From Ruminococcaceae bacterium UBA5891 (lineage in GTDB: Bacteria; Bacillota; Clostridia; Oscillospirales; Acutalibacteraceae): a DNA stretch of 33,564 bases. Shown here piece after piece: positions 24,891 through 32,298 of this stretch (position 1 is the first letter of the stretch; every line of letters starts with the position of its first letter). The stretch is from NCBI GenBank assembly GCA_002431945.1, contig DJET01000008.1:1-33564 (forward strand), read 5' to 3'. Position numbers and translations under genes: made by a program. The notes beneath the pieces were generated by a model. The model saw only the letters and a list, made by a program, of their open reading frames with translations, ran no database searches and had not been told where the DNA came from.

Positions 24891-24930
24891 AAAAAGCTCA
24901 CTGCCGAAATTCGGCAGTGAGCTTTTTGTT
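24891..24930. terminator. Bidirectional terminator
   Basis: Perfect 18-base arms (24891-24908 and 24910-24927) begin with AAAAA and end with TTTTT around the core GCTCACTGCCGAA. It serves both the aldo-keto reductase operon and the convergent XRE gene. Confidence 0.92.
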
Positions 24931-24938
24931 AATAGAGT

Positions 24939-25181
24939 TTATTTAATTTCCTGTTCTAAAGCTTTAAATGTTTCGGTATTAAAAAAGTCATAAAGAGATA
25001 TTTCTAAACCGTCGCATAATTTCTTAAGTGTAACAACGCCTGCATTCCTGCTTCCGCCGTTTATTATATTCTTTAGCGTTGAGGGCGGAACGGCAGAGCT
25101 TCTTGCCAAAGCATTTACCGACAGCCCTTTTTCCTCACATAATTCTAACAATCTGTTTGCTACGGCTTTTCTTGTATCCAT
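24939..25181 (-). CDS. Small XRE-family regulator
   Basis: An 80-residue protein that is nearly all one helix-turn-helix domain (about 8-66): VANRLLELCEEKGLSVNALARSSAVPPSTLKNIINGG. A short C-terminal tail follows. SD GAGGT lies on the minus strand before the ATG. It is 34 bp after aroK on the same strand and is probably the last gene of that operon. Target genes are unknown; autoregulation of the operon is possible. Confidence 0.85.
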   Translation of the reverse strand: MDTRKAVANRLLELCEEKGLSVNALARSSAVPPSTLKNIINGGSRNAGVVTLKKLCDGLEISLYDFFNTETFKALEQEIK

Positions 25182-25215
25182 AAATATTACCTCGCCTAAA
25201 CAAAAGCCTTTTGTT

Positions 25216-25701
25216 TTACAGTTGTATCAGTATTCTTTTTACGGTTTCCTCCGCGTCTGCGGAAGAAACGGTAATATCGGCATATTTTTTATAAAGGGGC
25301 AAGCGTTCGTTATACAGCATATCAAGCGTTTCACCTTTTTTAAGGGCTATACCGCGCGTTGTGATATTATCAATACGGCGTTTAAGCTCGCACAGCGGCA
25401 CGTCTAAAAACACCGCCGTGCCAATGCTTTTTAAATGCTCCATTGCGGGGCGTGTGCAAACGGCGCTGCCGCCGGTTGAAATTACGGTGTTTTCGCACGC
25501 TAACTCCCTTAAAATTTCACTTTCGGTTTTTAAAAAGAAATCAATGCCTTCATTATCTATAATATCCTGAAGCTTTTTGCCGGTTTTCTGCTGAATGATA
25601 ATGTCTGTATCAACAAACTGCATTGCCGCCGCTTTTGCAAGCAAAACGCCGACGGTGCTTTTGCCCGACCCCGGCATACCGATTAAAACTATATTTTTCA
25701 T
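25216..25701 (-). CDS. aroK: Shikimate kinase
   Basis: It phosphorylates shikimate at the 3-OH using ATP, step five of the aromatic amino acid pathway. It has 161 residues. Walker A is GMPGSGKST (8-16), the shikimate and magnesium-binding Asp31 and Asp33 are in FVDTD, and STGGSAV (75-81) corresponds to the substrate-binding GGG motif with Ser79 replacing one Gly. The lid region has TTRGIALKKGE, and a late Arg-Leu-Pro-Leu-Tyr is conserved. The ATG is one base after the stop of the preceding gene (TGATATG) and has no good SD, so translation depends on coupling. The Gly-to-Ser change occurs in some AroK-like proteins and need not abolish activity. Confidence 0.88.
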   Translation of the reverse strand: MKNIVLIGMPGSGKSTVGVLLAKAAAMQFVDTDIIIQQKTGKKLQDIIDNEGIDFFLKTESEILRELACENTVISTGGSAVCTRPAMEHLKSIGTAVFLDVPLCELKRRIDNITTRGIALKKGETLDMLYNERLPLYKKYADITVSSADAEETVKRILIQL

Positions 25702-25702
25702 A

Positions 25703-27058
25703 TCAGTTCTTAAGGCTTTGAAGCGGGGCGGGTATTCTGCCCGCGCGGTCTATAAATCTTTTAGAGCTTTTTTCAAGATTAACCTTCATTATAGGACCCG
25801 AACCGAGCAAGCCCCCGAAATTAAGCTCTTCGCCCGCCTTTTTGCCGATTGCGGGTATAACGCGTACCGCGGTTGTTTTTGTGTTTACCATACCTATTGC
25901 GGCTTCGTCTGCAATAATTGCCGAAATTGTTTCGGCAGGAGTCTCGCCGGGTATTGCAATCATATCAAGACCTACCGAGCAAACAGCCGTCATAGCCTCA
26001 AGCTTTTCAAGCAGCAAATCGCCCGAACGCGCCGCGGCTATCATACCTGCGTCCTCGGTTACGGGTATAAACGCGCCCGAAAGACCGCCGACCGATGAGG
26101 ACGCCATTACGCCGCCCTTTTTAACCGCGTCGTTCAAAAGGGCAAGCGCCGCGGTGGTACCGTGTATTCCGCAGGTTTCAAGACCCATTTCCTCAAGGAT
26201 ATGCGCCACCGAGTCGCCTACGGCAGGGGTCGGCGCTAAGGAAAGGTCTACTATTCCGAAGGGAACGTTTAATCGCCTTGACGCTTCCGTTCCCACAAGC
26301 TGCCCCATACGCGTAATTTTAAAAGCCGTGCGTTTTATTATTTCCGCCACATCGCCCAAATCGCCGTTCGGGCATTTTTTAAGCGCCGCCTGCACAACGC
26401 CGGGACCAGATACGCCTACGTGTACCACGCAGTCCGGCTCGCCAACGCCGTGAAAAGCGCCCGCCATAAAGGGATTATCCTCAACTGCGTTGCAAAATAC
26501 AACCAGCTTTGCACAGCCTATGCAGTCGCGGTCTGCCGTTATTTCGGCGGTTTTTCTTACAACCTGACCCATAAGCTTTACCGCGTCCATATTTATTCCG
26601 GATTTTGTAGAGCCTATATTTACCGAGGAGCAAATATTTTCGGTTTCCGCCAAGGCTTCTGGTATAGAGCGTATAAGCGCCTCGTCGCCTGCCGAAAAGC
26701 CCTTATGTACAAGCGCGGAATAGCCGCCGATAAAGTTAACGCCCGTGGCGTCTGCCGCCTTTTGCAGCGCTTTTGCATATAAAACGGGGTTGCCGCCGTT
26801 TGCCGCAAGCATAGCGATAGGCGTAACGGAAATACGTTTATTTATTATCGGTATTCCGTATTCGCGCTCAATATCCTCGCCCGTTTTTACCAGATTGCCC
26901 GCAAGGCGGGTGATTTTGTCGTAAACCTTATCGCAGGAGCGCTTTATATCAGAGTCCGCACAGTCTAAAAGGGAAATGCCCATGGTTATTGTGCGTATGT
27001 CAAGATTTTCTTCGGAAATCATACTGATGGTTTCCATTATATCGTTTATGTTAAGCAT
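25703..27058 (-). CDS. UPF0210 / DUF711 family protein
   Basis: A 451-residue cytoplasmic protein of the UPF0210 (DUF711) family, sometimes called PFL-family because its fold resembles pyruvate formate-lyase. It has no glycyl radical loop. Recognisable pieces are MLNINDIMETISMI, TMGISLLDC, GVGEPDCVVHVGVSGPGVV, FGIVDLSLAPTPAVGDSVA and the C-terminal GGLLGSGPIMKVN. It begins 16 bp after an ACT-domain gene, a partnership common in Firmicutes. The reaction is unknown. The ACT partner suggests regulation by a small ligand, such as an amino acid. Confidence 0.88.
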   Translation of the reverse strand: MLNINDIMETISMISEENLDIRTITMGISLLDCADSDIKRSCDKVYDKITRLAGNLVKTGEDIEREYGIPIINKRISVTPIAMLAANGGNPVLYAKALQKAADATGVNFIGGYSALVHKGFSAGDEALIRSIPEALAETENICSSVNIGSTKSGINMDAVKLMGQVVRKTAEITADRDCIGCAKLVVFCNAVEDNPFMAGAFHGVGEPDCVVHVGVSGPGVVQAALKKCPNGDLGDVAEIIKRTAFKITRMGQLVGTEASRRLNVPFGIVDLSLAPTPAVGDSVAHILEEMGLETCGIHGTTAALALLNDAVKKGGVMASSSVGGLSGAFIPVTEDAGMIAAARSGDLLLEKLEAMTAVCSVGLDMIAIPGETPAETISAIIADEAAIGMVNTKTTAVRVIPAIGKKAGEELNFGGLLGSGPIMKVNLEKSSKRFIDRAGRIPAPLQSLKN

Positions 27059-27074
27059 TTATGTGATACCCCTT

Positions 27075-27344
27075 TTAAATTCGGTGCATTGAATTAAAAA
27101 TATCCTCATGCATAACGCGGATATCAAGTGCTTCGCTGCCGTCTATTTTTTTCATTTTATCCGAAAATTCCGAGAAGCTGCAATTAAGCCCGCTTATTTC
27201 GGTAAGCATCACCATTACAAACATATCCTGCAAAACCGATTGGGTAATATCAACTATGTTTGCGTTACATTCGGCGCATACGGCGCTTACCTTTGCAATA
27301 ATGCCTACGGTATCCTTGCCTATAACCGATACAACTGTTTTCAT
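27075..27344 (-). CDS. ACT-domain protein (UPF0237)
   Basis: An 89-residue protein that is a single ACT domain: MKTVVSVIGKDTVGIIAKVSAVCAE followed by NIVDITQSVLQDMFVMVMLTEI. ACT domains bind amino acids or related ligands, often as dimers. The start at 27344 is chosen because UPF0237 members begin with MK plus this strand, and AAAGGG lies about 9 bases upstream. An in-frame GTG at 27353 would lie inside the SD. It is first in the operon with the UPF0210 gene, aroK and the XRE gene. Confidence 0.85.
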   Translation of the reverse strand: MKTVVSVIGKDTVGIIAKVSAVCAECNANIVDITQSVLQDMFVMVMLTEISGLNCSFSEFSDKMKKIDGSEALDIRVMHEDIFNSMHRI

Positions 27345-27369
27345 TATACTCACCCTTTGAAGTTACTTA

Positions 27370-27447
27370 CTGAATATACTAACACAAATCACACTGAATA
27401 TCAATTACATTTTAAAACTTTTAAAATTTTGCACAAAAAATATTCAG
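27370..27447. promoter_or_regulatory. Three copies of CTGAATAT in the divergent region
   Basis: CTGAATAT occurs at 27370-27377 and 27394-27401, and inverted (ATATTCAG) at 27440-27447. The first two touch the -10 and -35 boxes of the minus-strand promoter. They are candidate binding sites for a regulator of one or both divergent operons, for example the XRE protein. The region is A/T-rich, so chance contributes. Confidence 0.35.
27376..27404 (-). promoter_or_regulatory. Promoter of the ACT-UPF0210-aroK operon
   Basis: On the minus strand a TTGATA -35 box (27399-27404) and a TAGTAT -10 box (27376-27381) are 17 bp apart. The -10 is weak (4 of 6). Confidence 0.5.
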
Positions 27448-27493
27448 AACCGTAATGTATATGCCGCGCAATAGCAAAATGTAGAACTCACCA

Positions 27494-27522
27494 TTGACTT
27501 TAAACACAATATATAGTATTAT
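27494..27522 (+). promoter_or_regulatory. Promoter of pflBA
   Basis: A TTGACT -35 box (27494-27499) and a TATTAT -10 box (27517-27522), each 5 of 6 to consensus, are 17 bp apart, 38 bp upstream of pflB. No clear Rex-type or FNR-type site was found. Confidence 0.78.
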
Positions 27523-27560
27523 TGTTCTTGCTAAAAGGGTTATCAGGAGGTTTAAAAGCA

Positions 27561-29792
27561 ATGACTCACAATAATTGGAACGGATTTAACGGCGGCGTAT
27601 GGCAGGAAGAAATAAACGTACGCGATTTTATACAGCAGAATTATCACGAATATAAAGGGGACGACAGCTTTTTAAGCAGCGCCACAAAGCGTACAAAGGA
27701 GCTTATGGCAAGGGTAAACACACTGTTCGAGGTTGAAAAGCAGTTCGGCGGCGTGCTTGATATAGATACCGAAACCGTCTCTACCGTTACGGCGTATGCC
27801 CCCGGATATATCGATAAGGAAAAAGAAATAATTGTGGGTATGCAAACCAACCGCCCGCTTAAAAGGGGCGTAAACCCGTTCGGCGGCATACGTATGGCGC
27901 GCCAGGCGTGCGAAGCATACGGCTATAAATTGGGCGACGGTATTGAAAAACAGTTTAAATACAGAACCACGCATAACGACGGCGTTTTTAAGGCATACAC
28001 CGAAGAAATGCGCAGGGCGCGCCACAGCCACCTTATAACAGGTCTGCCCGACGCTTACGGCAGGGGCAGAATTATAGGCGATTACCGCCGTGCGGCGCTT
28101 TACGGTATCGACAGGCTTATTGAAGAAAAGAAAAAGGACAAGGCGGCGCTTTCGGGCGTTAATTTCGATGAAGAGCATATCCGTTTGTCGGAAGAGCTTT
28201 CAAATCAGATAACCGCGCTTTCGGACATTAAAAAGATGGCTTTGTCTTACGGCTTTGATATAAGCGGGCCTGCCGCCAACGCGCGCGAGGCGGTACAGTG
28301 GACCTATTTTGCGTATCTTGCTGCAATTAAAGAGCAAAACGGCGCGGCAATGTCGCTTGGCAGGGTAAGCACATTTCTTGATATTTATATTGAGCGCGAC
28401 CTTAAAAACGGCGTGATTACCGAACGTCAGGCGCAGGAGCTTATGGACGATTTTGTAATGAAGCTGCGCATTGCGCGCCATCTCCGCACGCCGGAGTATA
28501 ACGAGCTTTTCGGCGGCGACCCTATGTGGATAACCGAAAGCGTAGGCGGTATGGGAGAAGACGGCAGAACGCTTGTTACAAAAAACAGCTACCGTATGCT
28601 TAACACGCTTTATACCTTAGGCTCCTCACCCGAACCGAACCTTACGGTGCTTTGGGCTAAGGCTCTGCCCGAAGGCTTTAAGCGTTTTTGCGCCAAGGTT
28701 TCGTGCGATACCGATTCGATACAGTATGAAAACGACGATGTAATGCGCCCGATCTACGGCGACGATTACGCCATTGCCTGCTGTGTTTCGGCTATGAAAA
28801 TAGGCAAGCAGATGCAGTTTTTCGGCGCGCGCTGCAACCTTGCAAAGCTGCTGCTTTTATCGCTTAACGGCGGCTACGATACTGCAAGCGGCATAAGCGC
28901 GGGACCGCAAATGAAGCCGTTTGAAGACGAGGTGCTTTCTTACGATAAGGTTTATGAAAGATTTTGCGAATATGCGGCGTGGCTTTTAAGGCTGTATGTT
29001 AACACAATGAACGTTATTCATTATATGCACGATAAATACGCTTACGAGAGCTCGCAAATGGCTCTGCACGATACAGAGGTACACCGTTTTATGGCGTTCG
29101 GCATAGCCGGGCTTTCGGTTATAACCGACTCGCTTTCGGCAATAAAATATGCCCGCGTTACGCCCGTAAGGGACGAAAACGGCTATATAACCGATTTTAA
29201 GACCGAGGGGGATTTCCCGAAGTTCGGCAACGACGACGACCGCGTGGATACGATAGCAAAATCGCTTACACACCTTGTTATAACAGAGCTTAGGAAGACC
29301 CCGACCTACCGTAACGCGGAGCATACGCTTTCGGTGCTTACCATTACTTCAAACGTTATGTACGGCAAGCATACCGGCGCCACACCGGACGGCAGACAGG
29401 CGGGCACGCCCTTCGCCCCCGGCGCTAACCCGATGCACAACCGCGAGGAAAACGGAGCTTTAGCGTCTTTGAATTCCGTTGCAAAGCTTTCATACGACGA
29501 CTGCCGCGACGGTATTTCAAATACGTTTTCAATAACGCCCGAAACCTTGGGCAGAACCGGCGGGGAACGCGTTAAAAACTTAGTTTCGGTGCTTGACGGA
29601 TATTTTGCGAAAAAAGCGCATCATATAAATGTAAATGTTTTGAACAGGCAAACGCTTATTGAAGCGTATAACGATCCCACGGCTTATCCTAACCTTACAA
29701 TACGCGTTTCCGGTTATGCCGTAAACTTCCACAAGCTTTCGCGCGAGCAGCAGCGAGAGGTGATAAGCCGCACATTCCACGAGGCTATGTAA
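27561..29792 (+). CDS. pflB: Pyruvate formate-lyase
   Basis: A glycyl-radical enzyme that cleaves pyruvate with CoA to acetyl-CoA and formate in anaerobic fermentation. At 743 residues it has the family length. The active-site pair is Cys407-Cys408 in AIACCVSAM, and the radical site is Gly718 in RVSGYAVNF. The Cys-Cys pair is the feature that separates true PFL from diol dehydratase and other glycyl radical enzymes, which have one cysteine. The ATG at 27561 has AGGAGG 10 bases upstream; upstream in-frame codons are not needed. Its TAA overlaps the ATG of the activase (TAATG). Confidence 0.97.
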   Translation: MTHNNWNGFNGGVWQEEINVRDFIQQNYHEYKGDDSFLSSATKRTKELMARVNTLFEVEKQFGGVLDIDTETVSTVTAYAPGYIDKEKEIIVGMQTNRPLKRGVNPFGGIRMARQACEAYGYKLGDGIEKQFKYRTTHNDGVFKAYTEEMRRARHSHLITGLPDAYGRGRIIGDYRRAALYGIDRLIEEKKKDKAALSGVNFDEEHIRLSEELSNQITALSDIKKMALSYGFDISGPAANAREAVQWTYFAYLAAIKEQNGAAMSLGRVSTFLDIYIERDLKNGVITERQAQELMDDFVMKLRIARHLRTPEYNELFGGDPMWITESVGGMGEDGRTLVTKNSYRMLNTLYTLGSSPEPNLTVLWAKALPEGFKRFCAKVSCDTDSIQYENDDVMRPIYGDDYAIACCVSAMKIGKQMQFFGARCNLAKLLLLSLNGGYDTASGISAGPQMKPFEDEVLSYDKVYERFCEYAAWLLRLYVNTMNVIHYMHDKYAYESSQMALHDTEVHRFMAFGIAGLSVITDSLSAIKYARVTPVRDENGYITDFKTEGDFPKFGNDDDRVDTIAKSLTHLVITELRKTPTYRNAEHTLSVLTITSNVMYGKHTGATPDGRQAGTPFAPGANPMHNREENGALASLNSVAKLSYDDCRDGISNTFSITPETLGRTGGERVKNLVSVLDGYFAKKAHHINVNVLNRQTLIEAYNDPTAYPNLTIRVSGYAVNFHKLSREQQREVISRTFHEAM

Positions 29793-30496
29793 TGACCGAA
29801 AAAATCAAAGGACGAATAAGCTCCTTTCAAAGTATGGGTACGCTTGACGGACCCGGCGTTCGTTTCGTTGTGTTTACGCAGGGCTGTCCGCTGAGGTGCG
29901 CCTGCTGCCACAATCCCGAAACATGGGATAAAAACGGCGGCAGGGTATATACTGCCGAAGAGGTGGCAGACCGCGCGCTTAAATATAAGGAATATTTCGG
30001 GGAAGAGGGCGGAATTACCGTTTCGGGCGGCGAGCCGCTTTTGCAGCCTGAATTTACCGCGGAAATATTCAGGCTTTGCCGCGAAAACAAAATAGGCACC
30101 TGCCTTGATACAAGCGGAGCCGTAACCGATGTGAAAAACGTTTTGGAATTTACCGATTACTGCCTGCTTGATATAAAGTATACGGAAGACACGCAATATA
30201 AAAAGTATGCCGGCTGTTCGCTTTCGCTTCCGCTTGACTTTTTAAAGCGGCTTAATGAAAGGAATATTCCTACGCGCATAAGGCAGGTTATAATAAAAGG
30301 CTTAAACGATAACGCCGGGAATATTAAGCGGCTTAAGGCATTGGTATCGCCCTATGAATGCGTTAAGGAAATTGAGCTTTTGCCATTCAGAAAGCTTTGC
30401 GTTTCAAAATACGAAAGCAGGGGATTGGCTTTTCCGCTTAAAAACACACCCGAAACCACAGAAAATGAAATTTTAAATCTTAAAAAGCTTTTATAA
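29792..30496 (+). CDS. pflA: Pyruvate formate-lyase activating enzyme
   Basis: A 234-residue radical SAM enzyme that abstracts a hydrogen from Gly718 of PflB to make the glycyl radical. The cluster motif CxxxCxxC is Cys32, Cys36 and Cys39 in GCPLRCACCHNPETW, with one extra Cys38. The substrate/SAM motif is GGITVSGGEPLLQ, and LLDIKYTEDTQYKKYAG is typical. No extra ferredoxin-type cluster domain is present, so it is the short PFL-AE type. It is translationally coupled to pflB through TAATG. Confidence 0.96.
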   Translation: MTEKIKGRISSFQSMGTLDGPGVRFVVFTQGCPLRCACCHNPETWDKNGGRVYTAEEVADRALKYKEYFGEEGGITVSGGEPLLQPEFTAEIFRLCRENKIGTCLDTSGAVTDVKNVLEFTDYCLLDIKYTEDTQYKKYAGCSLSLPLDFLKRLNERNIPTRIRQVIIKGLNDNAGNIKRLKALVSPYECVKEIELLPFRKLCVSKYESRGLAFPLKNTPETTENEILNLKKLL

Positions 30497-30511
30497 TATT
30501 TTTTAAAAAAT

Positions 30512-30587
30512 CTCCTGTTTTTAAAATCGGTTATTGACTCTCCCCTAAAGGGAAGGTGTATAATGGTAACCGACAAAAAAACAGGAG
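30512..30587. promoter_or_regulatory. Inverted repeat enclosing the merR-type promoter
   Basis: The left arm (30512-30533) is CTCCTGTTTTT plus TCGGTTA with four A between. The right arm (30567-30587) is TAACCGA plus AAAAACAGGAG with three bases between. All 18 outer and inner bases pair. The left arm ends at the -35 box and the right arm starts 2 bases after the -10 box and covers most of the SD (AGGAGG, 30583-30588). Readthrough RNA from pflA could fold and hide the SD; locally started RNA could not. Confidence 0.65.
30534..30564 (+). promoter_or_regulatory. MerR-type promoter with 19-bp spacer
   Basis: A TTGACT -35 box (30534-30539) and a perfect TATAAT -10 box (30559-30564) are 19 bp apart rather than 17. 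The spacer carries the dyad TCCC-CTAAA-GGGA (30541-30553). A lengthened spacer with a central dyad is the hallmark of promoters twisted into activity by MerR-family regulators, and the gene that follows is a MerR regulator, so autoregulation is expected. Confidence 0.85.
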
Positions 30588-30594
30588 GTTTTTT

Positions 30595-31401
30595 ATGTTT
30601 CGCATAGGAGAATTTTCGAAGCTTGCCAAAACAACGGTAAAGACTCTGCGTTACTATGATAAGGTGGGACTGCTAAAGCCTGCGTTTGTTGACAGCGAGA
30701 CATCTTACCGATATTATTCGGAAGCGCAGCTTGAAATTATGCGCGAAATTCTTGCGTACAAAGCCGTAGGTATACAAAACAGCGATATATCAGATATACT
30801 GAAAAACGGCAATGCCGACGCAATTCTATCTGCAAAACGCGAACAGCTTGAGGCGCTTATGAAAAGCATAAGCGTGCAATTGAACGAAATTGACAGAATG
30901 CTATCTCAAGCTTCAAAACAAAAATACAGTGCGGAAATTAAAAACATACCGGCCTTTACGGTATACTGCTGTCGGGGATATATACAGTCGCTTTCAGATA
31001 TACGTTCCTTTATTGACGCCTGCAACAAGGAATTGCACTTAACAAATCCAAACGTAAAATTTTCGGTTCCCGATTACTGCTGCGTTATTTATCCGGGGGA
31101 GAGCTACCGCGAAACCGATATCTTTATCGAGTATGTGCAGTCTACCGACAGAATCGGTATCGACGCCGGAGCCATTAAATTTAAAACCCTTGATTCAATA
31201 ACGGCAATAAGCGTAACCCACCGCGGCGGATACGAGAGCCTGCGCGACGCATATCTGTTTGCTGTTAAATGGGCGGCGGATAACGGATTTGAGCTTTGCG
31301 GCGAAGCACGCGAACGATATATAAACGGCGCATGGAATATGGAACGGGAAGCCGACTGGTTAACCGAAGTACAGCTGCCGATAAAGTCAAAGAATAAGTA
31401 A
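30595..31401 (+). CDS. MerR-family regulator with GyrI-like effector domain
   Basis: A 268-residue activator. The winged helix covers about 1-70 (FRIGEFSKLAKTTVKTLRYYDKVGLLKPAF). A coiled-coil dimer helix follows (80-120). The C-terminal part (125-268) is a GyrI-like/bacterial effector-binding domain, as in BmrR and TipA relatives, which bind multidrug ligands. The ATG at 30595 is preceded by AGGAGG; longer in-frame forms would begin inside the promoter. It is immediately followed by an exporter-like gene, so the pair may form a drug or metabolite efflux unit. The ligand is unknown. Confidence 0.9.
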   Translation: MFRIGEFSKLAKTTVKTLRYYDKVGLLKPAFVDSETSYRYYSEAQLEIMREILAYKAVGIQNSDISDILKNGNADAILSAKREQLEALMKSISVQLNEIDRMLSQASKQKYSAEIKNIPAFTVYCCRGYIQSLSDIRSFIDACNKELHLTNPNVKFSVPDYCCVIYPGESYRETDIFIEYVQSTDRIGIDAGAIKFKTLDSITAISVTHRGGYESLRDAYLFAVKWAADNGFELCGEARERYINGAWNMEREADWLTEVQLPIKSKNK

Positions 31402-31402
31402 T

Positions 31403-32266
31403 ATGCTTAGTTATATTTTTCTTATTTTATCAATTGTGCTCAGCGTATGCAAAAGCGGTATTTATAATAAATTCGCCAAATCCGAAAATCCCGGCATTAT
31501 AGAAATACTTTTATTTAACGCGCTTTCATACGGTACGGTTACGGCTTTAACGCTGCTGCTCGGCGGTTTCGGGAAAATTTCGTTAATTACGCTTGTTTGT
31601 GCGGCGGCGTATGCAGCCGATGTTTTTTCTCTTCAGGCGATTTCGATTGCCGCTATGAAGATCGGGCCGATGTCATTAACAACAATGTTTGTACTTTACG
31701 GTATGATAATACCGTCTCTTTCGGGACCTGTTTTTTGGGGCGAACCGTTCGGAGCGGCGCAGGCTGTCGGTATTGCTTTGATCCTCTTATCCGTATGGCT
31801 GCTTTGCGAACCGGACGGTGCCCGAAACGCCATAGGGCGTAAATGGATTGCAATGGCGGCGATATGCCTGCTGCTTTCGGGTATGGCGGGGCTGATTGAA
31901 AAGGTGCACCAAATGTCTGCCGCAAGGAATGAACGCATAAGCTTTATTTTTACCGCAGGCGTAATTATGTTTATTCTTTCGCTTGCGGGAAGGCTGCTGT
32001 TAATAAGACGGGCAAAAGTCGGTATATCACATAAGGGTATTGTTCTCGGCTTGGTTTTGGGAGTAATAATATTTCTTTATTCAAGAATCAACCTTACTCT
32101 TGCCGGCACCTTAAACAGTTTAATATATTATCCTGTTTCAAACGGCGGAGCGCTTATTTTATCGGTATTCGTTTCCGCTGCGATATTTCGCGAAAAACTG
32201 TCGGTACGTAAGATATTCGGAGCAATTATAGGTCTTTTTGCAGTGGTTATGCTAAGCGTAATATGA
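31403..32266 (+). CDS. EamA/DMT-family transporter
   Basis: A 287-residue membrane protein with about ten hydrophobic segments arranged as two five-segment halves, the drug/metabolite transporter layout. GPMSLTTMFVLYGMIIPSLSGPVFWGE in the first half and LIYYPVSNGGALILSVFVSAAIFREKLS in the second are family-like. The gene starts one base after the MerR stop with no good SD, so translation is coupled. It probably exports a small metabolite or drug under control of the MerR protein; substrate unknown. Confidence 0.85.
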   Translation: MLSYIFLILSIVLSVCKSGIYNKFAKSENPGIIEILLFNALSYGTVTALTLLLGGFGKISLITLVCAAAYAADVFSLQAISIAAMKIGPMSLTTMFVLYGMIIPSLSGPVFWGEPFGAAQAVGIALILLSVWLLCEPDGARNAIGRKWIAMAAICLLLSGMAGLIEKVHQMSAARNERISFIFTAGVIMFILSLAGRLLLIRRAKVGISHKGIVLGLVLGVIIFLYSRINLTLAGTLNSLIYYPVSNGGALILSVFVSAAIFREKLSVRKIFGAIIGLFAVVMLSVI

Positions 32267-32298
32267 TTTTATTAAAAAATACATAGGGGGAACAGATT

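Noticed and set aside
27499..27556. A fourth SD-covering inverted repeat at pflB (TTTAAAC and GTTTAAA)
   Set aside because: Only 7 A/T-rich bases pair, which is expected by chance in this region.
27522..27560. Upstream start for PflB
   Set aside because: It would start inside the -10 box. ATG 27561 has an AGGAGG and matches the family N-terminus.
27345..27560. Rex or FNR-type redox operator upstream of pflB
   Set aside because: No sequence close to TTGTTAA-N4-TTAACAA or TTGAT-N4-ATCAA was found.
27561..29792. Glycyl radical diol dehydratase or another PFL-like enzyme
   Set aside because: The adjacent Cys-Cys pair and the classic C-terminal radical loop identify a true pyruvate formate-lyase.
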